Positions 28,915 to 38,747 of a DNA stretch of 64,000 nucleotides are shown here, one piece after another (position 1 is the stretch's first letter; each line of letters starts with the position of its first letter). The notes beneath the pieces were generated by a model that did not search any database, was not told the origin of the DNA, and saw only the letters and a program-made list of their open reading frames with translations. The translations under genes were made by a program, and so were the position numbers. Source of the stretch: Novosphingobium sp. HII-3. GTDB lineage: Bacteria; Pseudomonadota; Alphaproteobacteria; Sphingomonadales; Sphingomonadaceae. The stretch covers positions 62,001-126,000 of the forward strand of contig NZ_PPSM01000066.1 of the NCBI RefSeq assembly GCF_002916655.1. The letters run 5' to 3'.

Positions 28915-30638
28915 GGCGCGTCAGGGAGGCTTCCACCAGCTTTGCCGTGCTGACGACACTTGCGCTCCTGCTCGTCCCTGCGGCCGGCCATGCGCAGGCC
29001 GGCGGCCAAAGCGGCATGGGCGCGAGCGCGAGTTCCGCCTCCGCCTCGTCGGACGGGACCTCTCGTCGCAGCGAGCGGGGGAATCGCCGTGGGAAGGGTA
29101 CGAAGCGGCTCGAAGTGGCGCCCTATATCGAGATCGACCAGATCGTGACGGCGGAGCTGTCTCCGGGCGATGATCTGCTGACTTACACGCAGATCGCCGC
29201 GGGCGTGGATGCGTCGGTTCAGGGGCGCAACAATGGTGCGTCCGCATCGATCCGCTACCAGCGCCAGTTCGGCTGGGGGCGGAAAGCGGGCGACGGCGAT
29301 GCGGTGAGCGGCGTCGCCCGCGGCTATGCCACCGTCACGCGCGGTCTCACGTTGGAGGCTGGAGCGCTGGCGTCGCAGGTCGACGTCGAGAATGGCGGAT
29401 CGGCCCTGGTCGCAGGTCCGCTTTCGGGTGATGGCACGTCGACCATCTATTCTGTCTACGCCGGCCCATCGCTCGCGACGCGCGCGGGAGATCTCGACGT
29501 GTCTGCAAACTATCGCGCCGGCTTCACCAGGGTCGAACAGTCGGATGGCGCGCGCGATGCACAGACAGCCGCTGCGGCAGACGTGTTCGACAAGAGCGTG
29601 ACGCAATCGGCGGACGCTCAGGCAGGCTTCGCTCCCGGCACGGTCCTGCCCGTGGGTCTGGGCGTGGCGGGAAGCTTCAACCGCGAAGACATCTCGAATC
29701 TGGATCAGCGCACGCAGGACATGCAGGTGCGTGCCATGGTGACGGTGCCTGTCAGCCGAACGGTCCGCCTTGTGGGCAGCGTCGGCTATGAGGATGTGGA
29801 GATTTCCAGTCGCGACGTCCTGCTGGATGAGAACGGCCTCCCTGTCATCGGCTCCGACGGCCGCTACGTCACGGACAAGTCCGCGCCGCGCGAACTCGCC
29901 TACGACGTCAGCGGGCTGACCTGGGACGTGGCCGTCATGTGGCGACCAAGTCGCCGGACCTCGCTTTCGGCACATTTCGGGCGGCGTTATGGCTCCACCA
30001 GCTTCGGCGGTACGCTGGCCTACGCGCCAAGCGATCGGCACCAGTTCAACGTGACGGTCTACGACAACATATCCGGCTTCGGCGGCCAGCTGGGGCGGGC
30101 TTTGGAGCAGCTGCCGGACGACTTCGAGGTCGTCCGCGATCCGATTACCGGGGAATTGCGCGGCTGCGTTGCCTCTCTTGAAGGCGGGAACTGCCTTACC
30201 GGTGTCCTTGGCACCGTCCGTTCGTCCACTTTCCGCGCACGGGGCGTCTCCGCCAGCTACTCGCTTGAGTTCGGTCGGCTTTCGGCGGGTCTTGGAGCGG
30301 GATACGACCGGCGCAGATACATCGCCGCAGAGGGCACCATCCTTGCCGCGGCGAACGGGGTGATCGACGAGAACTGGTGGCTTGCGGCCTACATGGGCGG
30401 TAGCCTCGGACCGGATGCAGGCTGGTCAGCGAACCTCTACGCCAACTGGATCAGCAGCAACGATCCCTTCACGGGCGATCTGGCCGGGTATGGGGCCTCG
30501 GCCGGTTACTACAAGTTGTTGGCGCCGCGCCTGCGTGGCACGGTCGCCCTCGGCCTCGACGGGGTAAGCTATGGCGCGCCCTCCATCGACGATCTGTGGA
30601 CCGCTTCGGCGCTCGCAGGTCTGCGCTACACGTTCTGA
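28911..30638 (+). CDS. Outer-membrane beta-barrel protein, PEP-CTERM/XrtA system-associated (TIGR03016-like)
   Basis: The 575-residue protein has an N-terminal signal (VLTTLALLLVPAAGHAQA), then a Ser/Gly/Ala-rich linker. It continues with alternating beta-strand segments and ends LAGLRYTF, the aromatic terminus used by outer-membrane barrels. The family sits in XrtA/EPS loci and probably helps the polymer leave the cell. Family assignment is by overall pattern and position. Confidence 0.85.
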   Translation: MRRVREASTSFAVLTTLALLLVPAAGHAQAGGQSGMGASASSASASSDGTSRRSERGNRRGKGTKRLEVAPYIEIDQIVTAELSPGDDLLTYTQIAAGVDASVQGRNNGASASIRYQRQFGWGRKAGDGDAVSGVARGYATVTRGLTLEAGALASQVDVENGGSALVAGPLSGDGTSTIYSVYAGPSLATRAGDLDVSANYRAGFTRVEQSDGARDAQTAAAADVFDKSVTQSADAQAGFAPGTVLPVGLGVAGSFNREDISNLDQRTQDMQVRAMVTVPVSRTVRLVGSVGYEDVEISSRDVLLDENGLPVIGSDGRYVTDKSAPRELAYDVSGLTWDVAVMWRPSRRTSLSAHFGRRYGSTSFGGTLAYAPSDRHQFNVTVYDNISGFGGQLGRALEQLPDDFEVVRDPITGELRGCVASLEGGNCLTGVLGTVRSSTFRARGVSASYSLEFGRLSAGLGAGYDRRRYIAAEGTILAAANGVIDENWWLAAYMGGSLGPDAGWSANLYANWISSNDPFTGDLAGYGASAGYYKLLAPRLRGTVALGLDGVSYGAPSIDDLWTASALAGLRYTF

Positions 30639-30650
30639 GAGGACAACCTG

Positions 30651-31871
30651 ATGTTCGATGATTTCTACGGGCTCGACGGAAGGCCTTTCCAGCTCACCCC
30701 CGACCCGGCCTTCTACTTCGAAAGCAGCACGCATCGAAAGGCGCTGTCGTATCTTGGCTACGGCCTGGCGCAGGGAGAGGGCTTCGTGGTCATCACCGGC
30801 GAGGTCGGGGCCGGCAAGTCCACTCTTGTCGCGCACCTGATGGCGACGATCGACCCCAGCCGCATGACGGCTGCCAACGTCGTGACGAGCGCCCTGGACG
30901 GCGAAGAGATCGTCCACGTCGTGGCGCAGTCGTTCGGTCTGCCCGTCGCGGGGCATGACAAGGCGTCCGCCCTCGGAACACTGGAAGCCTTCTTCCATGA
31001 CGAGGCACGAGCGGGCCGCCGGTGCCTGCTCATCGTCGACGAAGCGCAGAACCTGTCGATCGGCGCGCTGGAGGAGCTGCGCATGCTCTCCAACTTCCAG
31101 CTCGGCTCGCATCCCTTGCTGCAGACTCTCCTGCTGGGTCAGCCGGAATTTCGCCAGACGCTGCTGGAGAGCAATCAGCTCGAGCAGTTGCGCCAGCGCG
31201 TGATCGCGACGCATCATCTGGGCCCGATGGAAGTTCGGGAGGTGCAGCCCTACATCGAGCATCGGCTCTCCCGGGTCGGCTGGCATGGAAATCCGGGCTT
31301 CGAACCCGATCTGTTCCCCGCCATCCACGAGGCGACCGGAGGCATTCCCCGTCGGATCAACCAGCTGGTGAACCGCTTGCTTCTTCTGGGAGCGGTCGAT
31401 CAGCAGGAACGCATCGATGTCGCCATGCTCAAGCAGGTCCTTGACGAGATGGCTGAAGACGGCGCCCTGTCCGTGGTGACTGCGGCTTCACAGGACAACG
31501 AGCAGCACGCGCTAGGCGGGCCGCACATCCCTGTCGGTGTGGCGCAGGGGCCTGCTTTCTCGGAACCCGGGCTTGATGCTACGCACGTACGCAGGATCCT
31601 CGCGGCGGAGCTCGCCGACCGCGATTCACAGATTGCGGACCTGCGCGACGCGCTGACCGAGCTTTCCGCAACGACGCAGGAGCAGGGCGGCGCGGCTTCG
31701 CAGGATCTTGTGGAACGTGTTGCGGCTTTGGAAAGCCGGTTGGCCGAAGCCGATGCCCGGACGGAAAGCCTTACTGCGCGGCTGGCGGAAACGGATCGCA
31801 CGCTTCGTCATACCCTCACCATGCTGATCGAATGGATCGAGAGCGGCGACAGAGAGCGCAAGGTAGCCTGA
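30651..31871 (+). CDS. XrtA-associated ATPase (ExeA/GspA-like AAA, TIGR03015-like)
   Basis: The 406-residue protein begins MFDDFYGLDGRPFQLTPDP, typical of ExeA-like ATPases. It has Walker A GEVGAGKST near residue 48 and Walker B CLLIVDEAQN. A sensor-2-like arginine region follows (GIPRRINQLVNRLLLLGA). The C-terminal 90 residues form a coiled coil (from HVRRILAAELADRDSQIADL). It sits between the outer-membrane protein and the deacetylase. Confidence 0.93.
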   Translation: MFDDFYGLDGRPFQLTPDPAFYFESSTHRKALSYLGYGLAQGEGFVVITGEVGAGKSTLVAHLMATIDPSRMTAANVVTSALDGEEIVHVVAQSFGLPVAGHDKASALGTLEAFFHDEARAGRRCLLIVDEAQNLSIGALEELRMLSNFQLGSHPLLQTLLLGQPEFRQTLLESNQLEQLRQRVIATHHLGPMEVREVQPYIEHRLSRVGWHGNPGFEPDLFPAIHEATGGIPRRINQLVNRLLLLGAVDQQERIDVAMLKQVLDEMAEDGALSVVTAASQDNEQHALGGPHIPVGVAQGPAFSEPGLDATHVRRILAAELADRDSQIADLRDALTELSATTQEQGGAASQDLVERVAALESRLAEADARTESLTARLAETDRTLRHTLTMLIEWIESGDRERKVA

Positions 31872-31903
31872 CCCTGTCCCCTTCACGCGAAAGTCTACGT
31901 TCC

Positions 31904-32782
31904 ATGTCCGCGCCGATCAACGGCCTCTCTGTCGATGTGGAGGACTGGTTCCAGGTCGGCGCCTTTGAAAAGGTGATCGACCGGGACAGCTGGTCCTCGC
32001 TGCCCTGCCGCGTCGAACGCAATTGCGACGAGATCCTGCGCCTTTTCTCGGAGGCCGAGGTCAAGGCGACATTCTTCACGCTCGGCTGGATAGCGGAGCG
32101 CTATCCCGCGATGCTTCGCAGGATTTCGGATGAGGGGCATGAGATCGCCAGCCATGGCTGGGACCACGAACGCGTGTTCCGGCTGGGGCGGCAGGCTTTC
32201 GCATCCGACATCGATCGTACCCGCAAGGTGCTGGAAGATGCCTCGGGCCGGCTCGTCACCGGCTACCGCGCGCCCAGCTTCTCCATAGACGCCCGCACAC
32301 CGTGGGCGTTCGAGGTGCTGGCAGAGCAGGGCTATGTCTACAGTTCCAGCGTCGCGCCGATCGCGCACGACCACTACGGCTGGCGGGCAGCCCCGCGTTT
32401 CGCATTCAGGCCGCTCGAAGACAGCGCCCTGATCGAAATCCCGGTGACGACCGCCCATGCCTTCGGGCGGCGGCTGGCGGCCGGCGGCGGCGGTTTCTTC
32501 CGCGTCCTGCCCTATGGCTTCACCCGCTGGGCTGTGAGCCAGGTGAACCGCAGCGATCGGCGCCCGGCGGTGTTCTACTTCCATCCGTGGGAGGTGGACC
32601 CGGACCAGCCCCGGGTCGAAGGGGCGTCCCTGCGATCCCGGTTCAGGCACTACACCAATCTTTCCGTCATGGCCGCGAAGCTCAGGCGCCTTGTCGATGA
32701 GTTCGCGTGGGGCCGGATGGACGAACTGGCCGCTCGGGAAGCAGCGCGCGCCGCTCCGTTGAAGCGGGCCGTGGAGGCATGA
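31904..32782 (+). CDS. Polysaccharide deacetylase, XrtA locus (DUF3473)
   Basis: The 292-residue NodB-fold enzyme starts NGLSVDVEDWFQV, with the metal-binding acidic residue in DVED. It has the SHGWDH histidine motif and RAPSFSID, then the C-terminal DUF3473 stretch (FYFHPWEVDPDQPRV). No signal peptide is obvious. It should remove acetyl groups from the polysaccharide or a precursor. The start at 31904 is within the run of XrtA genes; the stop overlaps the next start (ATGA). Confidence 0.92.
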   Translation: MSAPINGLSVDVEDWFQVGAFEKVIDRDSWSSLPCRVERNCDEILRLFSEAEVKATFFTLGWIAERYPAMLRRISDEGHEIASHGWDHERVFRLGRQAFASDIDRTRKVLEDASGRLVTGYRAPSFSIDARTPWAFEVLAEQGYVYSSSVAPIAHDHYGWRAAPRFAFRPLEDSALIEIPVTTAHAFGRRLAAGGGGFFRVLPYGFTRWAVSQVNRSDRRPAVFYFHPWEVDPDQPRVEGASLRSRFRHYTNLSVMAAKLRRLVDEFAWGRMDELAAREAARAAPLKRAVEA

Positions 32783-33855
32783 ACCTCAATGTGGGCCATC
32801 TGCGCGACGGCGTGCGGCTTGTCGATCTGGATGCGCCTGAGGAGGTCGCGCGGCTGGAAGACTTCGTCGCCCTGCACCCGCTGGGCACACCCTTTCACAG
32901 GCCCGCCTGGTTCCTCGCTGTTGCCCGATCGACCGGCAACCGGGCCATTGCGCTTGTCCAGGAACGCGGCGGCGAAATCGCGGCGTTTCTACCGCTCAAC
33001 CTCATCCATTCGCCCGTTTTCGGACGGATCCTGGCCTCTACGGGATTTGCCGTCGGGGGAGGGTTGCTGACTACGGATGAGGCGGACCGAGAACCGGTGT
33101 TCAGGGCGGTAGAGGAACTGGCGCTCCGCTTGTCCTGCCCTGCCATAGAGTTGCGCGGGGGAGACCTGCCTCCCACCGGTTCCGGCTGGGTTCTGAAGAC
33201 CCAGTCGCACTGCAACTTCGCGCGCCGTCTGGCCGGAGACGATGAAGCGCAGCTCGCCGCGATCCCGCGCAAGCAACGGGCCGAGGTGCGCCGCTCGCTC
33301 GGCATGGACCTGACCATCGAGGTCGGCAGATCGGAGCGCGACCGGGCCGCCCATTATGCGGTGTTCCGTGAAAGCTACCGCAATCTCGGCACTCCGGTGT
33401 TCTCCCGCGCCTTGTTGGACGCGGTGGTCGATGCCTTCGGTGAGGGAGCGGATATCCTCACGGTGCGTCACGCTGGTCTGCCTGTCGCCAGCGTCATCAG
33501 CCTCTACCATAACGGCGCGGTGATGCCGTATTGGGGCGGGGGAACATGGGGTGCTCGCCGCCTGAGAGCCAACGATCGCATGTACTTCGAACTGATGTGC
33601 CATGCCCGGCGCCGCGGCTGTTCGGTCTTCGACTTCGGCCGCTCCAAGACCGGCAGCGGTGCCTATCACTTCAAGCGGAACTGGGGGTTCGAGCCCGAGC
33701 CGCTGTCCTATGCAGGCTGGACGGCGCCCGGTCACCCACCTCGTGACGCAGACCCCACCAGCAGCAAGCTCGCGTTGCAGATCAAGCTCTGGCAGCGGCT
33801 GCCTTTGCCGATCGCCAATCGGCTGGGTCCGCTCATCGCACGTGGCCTCGGCTGA
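32779..33855 (+). CDS. FemAB family protein, XrtA/PEP-CTERM system-associated (TIGR03019-like)
   Basis: The 358-residue protein shows a double-GNAT FemAB core. Segments include IAAFLPLNLIHSPVFGRILAS, then KQRAEVRRSLGMDLTIEV, and near the end FDFGRSKTGSGAYHFKRNWG. The family is tied to XrtA loci and presumably adds an amino acid or acyl group to the polysaccharide or a precursor. A GTGGAGGC ribosome site precedes the ATG. A second FemAB-like gene lies in the leftward arm. Confidence 0.9.
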   Translation: MNLNVGHLRDGVRLVDLDAPEEVARLEDFVALHPLGTPFHRPAWFLAVARSTGNRAIALVQERGGEIAAFLPLNLIHSPVFGRILASTGFAVGGGLLTTDEADREPVFRAVEELALRLSCPAIELRGGDLPPTGSGWVLKTQSHCNFARRLAGDDEAQLAAIPRKQRAEVRRSLGMDLTIEVGRSERDRAAHYAVFRESYRNLGTPVFSRALLDAVVDAFGEGADILTVRHAGLPVASVISLYHNGAVMPYWGGGTWGARRLRANDRMYFELMCHARRRGCSVFDFGRSKTGSGAYHFKRNWGFEPEPLSYAGWTAPGHPPRDADPTSSKLALQIKLWQRLPLPIANRLGPLIARGLG

Positions 33856-35084
33856 TGGGCGATATTCTGTTTCTGTCGCACCGCATCCCGTTTCCGCCGG
33901 ATCGCGGGGACAAGATACGCTCCCATCATGTGCTGAAGGCGCTGGCACAGCTGGGCCCGGTTCACGTCGGCACCTTCTATGACGATGCCCGTGACCAGCA
34001 GTGGGAGCGGCAGCTGGCGCAGGTGAGTGCCACCTATCGTCTCGTGCGACGCCGAAAGCCTCTTGCCATCGCAGGCCTGCAGGCAATCGGGTCCGGACGG
34101 GCGCTGAGCCTGGCAGCGTTCGACGACCGGCGGCTTCACTCTTACGTCCGGCAGGTTCTGGCGCGGCATGACGTCACGGCGATCTATGTGTTTTCCGGAC
34201 AGATGGCGCAGTACGTACCCACCGACTTCGGCGGCCGGGTTGTCGCCGATCTGGTCGACGTGGATTCCGCGAAGTTCGAGGCTTATGCTGCTCGCGGCCC
34301 GCGGAGTGCGCGCGGTTGGCTGGAGCGGCGGGAAGGGCGCCTGCTGCGGCGGGAAGAGGCACGCATATGCTCCGCCTCGGCGTTGACCCTGCTCATCAGC
34401 GATGCGGAAGCCGACCTGCTGCGGTCCCGTGTTGCGCCTGTGAGTGGCGCCATCGCCACCATGGGCAATGGCATCGATGCTGTCGAGTTCGATCCGGGCG
34501 GTGTGGACCCGGAGCCGCGGCTGCTCGAGCAGGGAAGTCCGCGCATCGTCTTCACGGGTCAGATGGACTACGCGCCCAACATCCAGGCGGCAATGCGCGC
34601 GATCGATCGCATCCTGCCGATGGTGCGCCAGGCGTTGCCCTCCGCCACCCTGCACGTCGTCGGCCGCAACCCGCCCCAAGCGCTGACCGCTCGTTCGGGA
34701 CGCGAAGGTGTGACAGTCTGGGGCCGTGTCGACGACATCCGTCCCTGGCTTGCTGGGAGCGATATCGCGCTCGTTCCGCTCGATATCGCGCGAGGCGTCC
34801 AGAACAAGGTTTTGGAGGCCATGTCGATGGCTCTCCCCGTGGTTCTTACGAAAGGTGCGGCGACAGGTATCGATGCCGTCGACGGAAGGGACTTCATCAT
34901 CCGCGATGACGATGTGTCGATAGTCAAAGCAGTGATCGACCTGGCGCAATCGCCCGACGAGGCGCGGCGGGTAGGCAACTGCGCGCGGGACTGGATCGTA
35001 CGTAACGCCAGCTGGGAGGCCGCCCTCGCCGGACTTCCTTCGCACGTCGGGACGAATGCCCGGAGACCTCTCGATGCGGCCTGA
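33855..35084 (+). CDS. Glycosyltransferase, PEP-CTERM/XrtA system-associated (TIGR03087-like)
   Basis: A GT-B fold, family 4-like glycosyltransferase (409 residues). The N-terminal RIPFPPDRGDKIRSHHVLKA and the C-terminal nucleotide-sugar segment (NKVLEAMSMALPVVLT, then GAATGI) match the TIGR03087 type. It overlaps the preceding gene by one base. It would add a sugar to the polysaccharide repeat unit on the cytoplasmic side. Confidence 0.92.
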   Translation: MGDILFLSHRIPFPPDRGDKIRSHHVLKALAQLGPVHVGTFYDDARDQQWERQLAQVSATYRLVRRRKPLAIAGLQAIGSGRALSLAAFDDRRLHSYVRQVLARHDVTAIYVFSGQMAQYVPTDFGGRVVADLVDVDSAKFEAYAARGPRSARGWLERREGRLLRREEARICSASALTLLISDAEADLLRSRVAPVSGAIATMGNGIDAVEFDPGGVDPEPRLLEQGSPRIVFTGQMDYAPNIQAAMRAIDRILPMVRQALPSATLHVVGRNPPQALTARSGREGVTVWGRVDDIRPWLAGSDIALVPLDIARGVQNKVLEAMSMALPVVLTKGAATGIDAVDGRDFIIRDDDVSIVKAVIDLAQSPDEARRVGNCARDWIVRNASWEAALAGLPSHVGTNARRPLDAA

Positions 35085-36636
35085 GGCGGCAGGGAGACCC
35101 GCGTCGCCTCCCTCTCTCCGACACACCCTTTCGCAGCCGTGGCGAACGGCGGCGGCGCGGCTGGGTGCTGCCTGGCTGCTCCTGCTCGCTTCCTTTGCCG
35201 GGGACTGGCTCGCCATGGCCCGGCAGTGGTGGGATATCTCGACCTACAACCACATCCTGCTGGTCCCGCCGATCGTAGGCTGGCTCGTGTGGCAGCGTTG
35301 GCCCAGCCTTCAGCTTCTGACGCCAAGAGCCTGGGCGCCCGGATTGGTCCTCCTCTTCGGTGCGGCGTTCCTGTGGCTGCTGGGTGCTGTCTCGGGTCTC
35401 GATCTTGCCAGACAGGCAGGCGTGGTCGGCATGGCCGGCGCCTGCGTGCCGTTGATGCTCGGCGTTCGGGCCACCGCAGGTGTCGCCTTTCCGCTGTTCT
35501 ATTTGGCCTTCCTGATCCCGGCCGGAGAGGAACTGGTGCCGGCGCTCCAGATGATAACGGCCGACATCACCATCGGGCTGACGCACCTCAGCGGCATACC
35601 GGCCAGGATCGACGGAGTGTTCATCGACACCCCCGCCGGCCTTTTCGAGGTCGCTGAAGCCTGTTCAGGCGTCAAGTTCCTGATTGCGATGACCGCGTTC
35701 GGAGCTTTGACCGCCAACGTCTGCTTCCTGGGTCTTGTGCGGCGGGCCATCCTGCTGCTGGCCTGCATCGTCGTGCCCATTCTCGCCAATGGCGTGCGGG
35801 CCTGGGGCACGATCTATGCCGCTCAGTTCTTCGGGGTGGAAGCGGCAGCGGGCTTCGATCACATCGTCTACGGCTGGATATTCTTTGCTCTGGTGCTGGC
35901 CATCGTGATTGCCTGTGCCTGGCGCTTCTTCGACCGGCCCGTGAACGAGCCGGTCATCGATGCCTCCGCAATCCAGGCGTCCCGGCGCCTCGCAAGGCTG
36001 GAAGAGGCGGGCGGCAGCGCAAGAATAGCCATGATGGGCTTCGCCGCCATAGTGGCCGGTATCCACCTCTGGGCGGCTGCCGCCGGCGGCCTTTCCGCGC
36101 CTTTGCCTTTGCGGATCGCCTTGCCGGAAGTGAATGGCTGGCGCCGTGTGGATTACAACCCCTCGATCTGGTGGGAGCCCCGGGCGCAAGGCGCCGATCA
36201 TCGCCTGCTCGGAAGGTACCGCAATGCGGAAGGGCAGGTGGTTGATGTATTCGTTGCCCTCTACGCCAGTCAGGACGAAGGGAAGGAAGCCGGCGGCTTC
36301 GGGCAGGGAGCCCTTGTTCCCGCCAGCCCATGGTCGTGGCAGTCACCTGTGGCGGCGCCCGACGGCGGCAAGGGCGAGCGACTTCTCGGGAATGGTGAGG
36401 TCGTTCGCGTGGCGATGACCTGGTACCGGCTGGGTGAAGGGTTGAGCGGAAGCAATGCGCGGCTCAAGCTTGCGGTCATGGCGGACCGGCTCATGTTCCG
36501 CCGCCGGCCTACGATGATGCTCATTCTCTCGGCGGAGGATACGGCTTCCATTCCGGCTGTGACGTCCATCGCTCGCTTCCGATCCTCCACCGGGCCGCTC
36601 GGCGCGTGGATGGACGGGATCGGGCGGGTCCGTTAA
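35074..36636 (+). CDS. xrtA: Exosortase A with C-terminal EpsI domain
   Basis: XrtA (520 residues from the ATG at 35074, with GGAGA upstream) is a polytopic membrane cysteine transpeptidase that recognises PEP-CTERM tails. The catalytic cysteine is in EACSG near residue 197, the arginine in NGVRAWG near residue 241 and the histidine in FDHIVYGW near residue 263. At least seven hydrophobic segments come before that. The C-terminal part (about 330-520) is an EpsI domain. The start lies 11 bases inside the glycosyltransferase gene. Confidence 0.95.
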   Translation: MRPEAAGRPASPPSLRHTLSQPWRTAAARLGAAWLLLLASFAGDWLAMARQWWDISTYNHILLVPPIVGWLVWQRWPSLQLLTPRAWAPGLVLLFGAAFLWLLGAVSGLDLARQAGVVGMAGACVPLMLGVRATAGVAFPLFYLAFLIPAGEELVPALQMITADITIGLTHLSGIPARIDGVFIDTPAGLFEVAEACSGVKFLIAMTAFGALTANVCFLGLVRRAILLLACIVVPILANGVRAWGTIYAAQFFGVEAAAGFDHIVYGWIFFALVLAIVIACAWRFFDRPVNEPVIDASAIQASRRLARLEEAGGSARIAMMGFAAIVAGIHLWAAAAGGLSAPLPLRIALPEVNGWRRVDYNPSIWWEPRAQGADHRLLGRYRNAEGQVVDVFVALYASQDEGKEAGGFGQGALVPASPWSWQSPVAAPDGGKGERLLGNGEVVRVAMTWYRLGEGLSGSNARLKLAVMADRLMFRRRPTMMLILSAEDTASIPAVTSIARFRSSTGPLGAWMDGIGRVR

Positions 36637-36647
36637 GGGCTTCAGGC

Positions 36648-38543
36648 ATGTGCGGCATCGCCGGTATCTATCATCTGGAAACGCCCAAGCCCGTCGATGC
36701 CACCCGTGTGGAAGCGATGTGCGACGCCATCGCGCACCGGGGGCCGGACGGGCAGGGCGTCTGGACGGCTCCGGGCGTGGGGCTGGGCCACCGCCGCCTG
36801 TCCATCATAGATCTCGCCGGCTCTCCTCAGCCGATGGCCTCTTCGGACGGCCGGGCGATGCTCGTCTTCAATGGCGAGATATACAACTACCGTGAGCTGC
36901 GGCAGGAGCTGAAGCTACTGGGCGAGGTATTTCACACCGACGGCGACAGCGAGGTCATACTGGCCGCGTGGCGCAGATGGGGGCCGCAATGCGTATCCCG
37001 CCTGTTCGGGATGTTCGCCTTCGCGATCTATGATCTCGATGCACGCACTCTGTTCCTCGCGCGCGATCGCCTGGGCGTAAAGCCTCTGTTCTATGCGCCG
37101 CTCAGCGATGGCAGCCTTGTATTCGGGTCCGAACTGAAGGCCCTTACTGCCCACCCGCTGCTGCGGCGTGAGATCGACCCGCTGGCAATCGAAGACTATC
37201 TGGCTTGGGGCTACGTTCCCGATCACCGGTCCATCCTCAAGGGCGTGTGCAAGCTGCCGGCCGGGCATTTCCTCCTGCTGCGGCACGGCGCGCCGCTGCC
37301 GCGGCCCGTCCAGTGGTGGGATGTCTCGTTCGCGGAGCGGCGAACCGCCAGGCCGGCCGACCTGGAGGCGGAACTTCTCCATCTGATGCGGCAGGCGGTG
37401 ACTTCGCGCATGGTGTCCGACGTGCCGCTCGGAGCTTTCCTGTCGGGCGGCGTGGACAGCTCGAGCGTCGTCGCTCTGATGGCGGAGGCGAGCGTCGATC
37501 CGGTGCGCACCTGCTCGATCGGCTTCGATGTCGCAGCCCTGGACGAAACGGGTTACGCCACAAGGATTGCGCGGCAGTTCGGAACGGAACATGCATCGCG
37601 CACTGTCTCTCCGGATGACTTTGCGGCGATAGACGCCGTTGCGGGGATGTTCGATGAGCCTTTCGCCGATGCATCCGCTTTGCCGACCTGGCGGGTTTGC
37701 CAGCTCGCTCGTGAATCGGTGACGGTGGCGCTTTCGGGCGACGGTGCCGACGAGGCAATGGCCGGTTATCGTCGGCATGTATTCCAAAGCGCGGAAGACA
37801 AGGTCCGGACGCTGATCCCCTCCGGTCTGCGTCGGCCGGTGTTCGGCGCTCTGGGCCGTCTCTATCCAAAGGCGGACTGGGCGCCACGGCCGTTGAGGGC
37901 CAAGTCCACCCTGCTTTCCCTCGCAGGGGACTCGGCCGAGGGCTACGCGCGCTCAATGGCGTTCCTGCCGCCGGAACTGCGGGACGCGCTTTACACGGAC
38001 GAGTTCCGCCGGCTGCGGGGAGACTACAGGGCCGAAGAACCCGTTCTCGATCTAATGAGGAGCGCTCCTGCGCGGTCCGGGCTCGACAGGGCGCAGTACG
38101 CTGACCTGAAGTCATGGCTGCCGGGCGATATCCTCACCAAGGTCGACAGGACCAGCATGGCAGTGAGCCTTGAAGCGCGCGAACCGCTGCTCGATCACCG
38201 GCTCGTCGAATTCGCCGCGACGTTGCCCGAAGCGATGCGCGTCCAGCGTGGTCAGGGAAAGTGGTTGATGAAGCGCACAATGCGTCGCTACCTCCCCGAC
38301 GACATCCTGCACCGCCCCAAGCAGGGGTTTGTGACGCCGATTGCGCAATGGTTCCGGGGCCCGCTCGTCCAGGCCGCACGCGACATTGCAGGAAGCGCGG
38401 CTCTCGCCCGCACCGGATGGTTGGACCAGCGCAAGCTGCTGGGCGTGGTGGAGGCGCATGTCGCCGGCACATCGGACAATTCGCGCCTGCTGTGGCAACT
38501 GCTGATGCTGGAGAGGGCGCTCTCGGGTCTGGATGCACACTGA
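36648..38543 (+). CDS. Asparagine synthetase-like amidotransferase, XrtA locus (TIGR03108-like)
   Basis: The 631-residue protein has a class II glutamine amidotransferase domain, with Cys2 (MCGIAGIYHLE) as the nucleophile. It also has an ATP-pyrophosphatase domain with LSGGVDSSSV near residue 265. Members in XrtA loci probably amidate a sugar or polymer acid rather than make asparagine. It is the last gene of the rightward XrtA arm; a 204-base gap follows. Confidence 0.93.
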   Translation: MCGIAGIYHLETPKPVDATRVEAMCDAIAHRGPDGQGVWTAPGVGLGHRRLSIIDLAGSPQPMASSDGRAMLVFNGEIYNYRELRQELKLLGEVFHTDGDSEVILAAWRRWGPQCVSRLFGMFAFAIYDLDARTLFLARDRLGVKPLFYAPLSDGSLVFGSELKALTAHPLLRREIDPLAIEDYLAWGYVPDHRSILKGVCKLPAGHFLLLRHGAPLPRPVQWWDVSFAERRTARPADLEAELLHLMRQAVTSRMVSDVPLGAFLSGGVDSSSVVALMAEASVDPVRTCSIGFDVAALDETGYATRIARQFGTEHASRTVSPDDFAAIDAVAGMFDEPFADASALPTWRVCQLARESVTVALSGDGADEAMAGYRRHVFQSAEDKVRTLIPSGLRRPVFGALGRLYPKADWAPRPLRAKSTLLSLAGDSAEGYARSMAFLPPELRDALYTDEFRRLRGDYRAEEPVLDLMRSAPARSGLDRAQYADLKSWLPGDILTKVDRTSMAVSLEAREPLLDHRLVEFAATLPEAMRVQRGQGKWLMKRTMRRYLPDDILHRPKQGFVTPIAQWFRGPLVQAARDIAGSAALARTGWLDQRKLLGVVEAHVAGTSDNSRLLWQLLMLERALSGLDAH

Positions 38544-38747
38544 GCCAATCGGCATGCTTAGGTATAAACGCTGATCTGCGTCCACCCCCGGATTAACTAA
38601 ACAGTTTCTTAGCACCTTGTGATTAGCCCGTGCCTATCGAAGCCTCCTTCGTAGGGCATGAATGAACAGACACGGCCTTCATAACGGGACCCAACACCGG
38701 CCGCGCGCCGTCCCGATTTCCATGGCACGCTCAGCGGGGCGGGCGCC

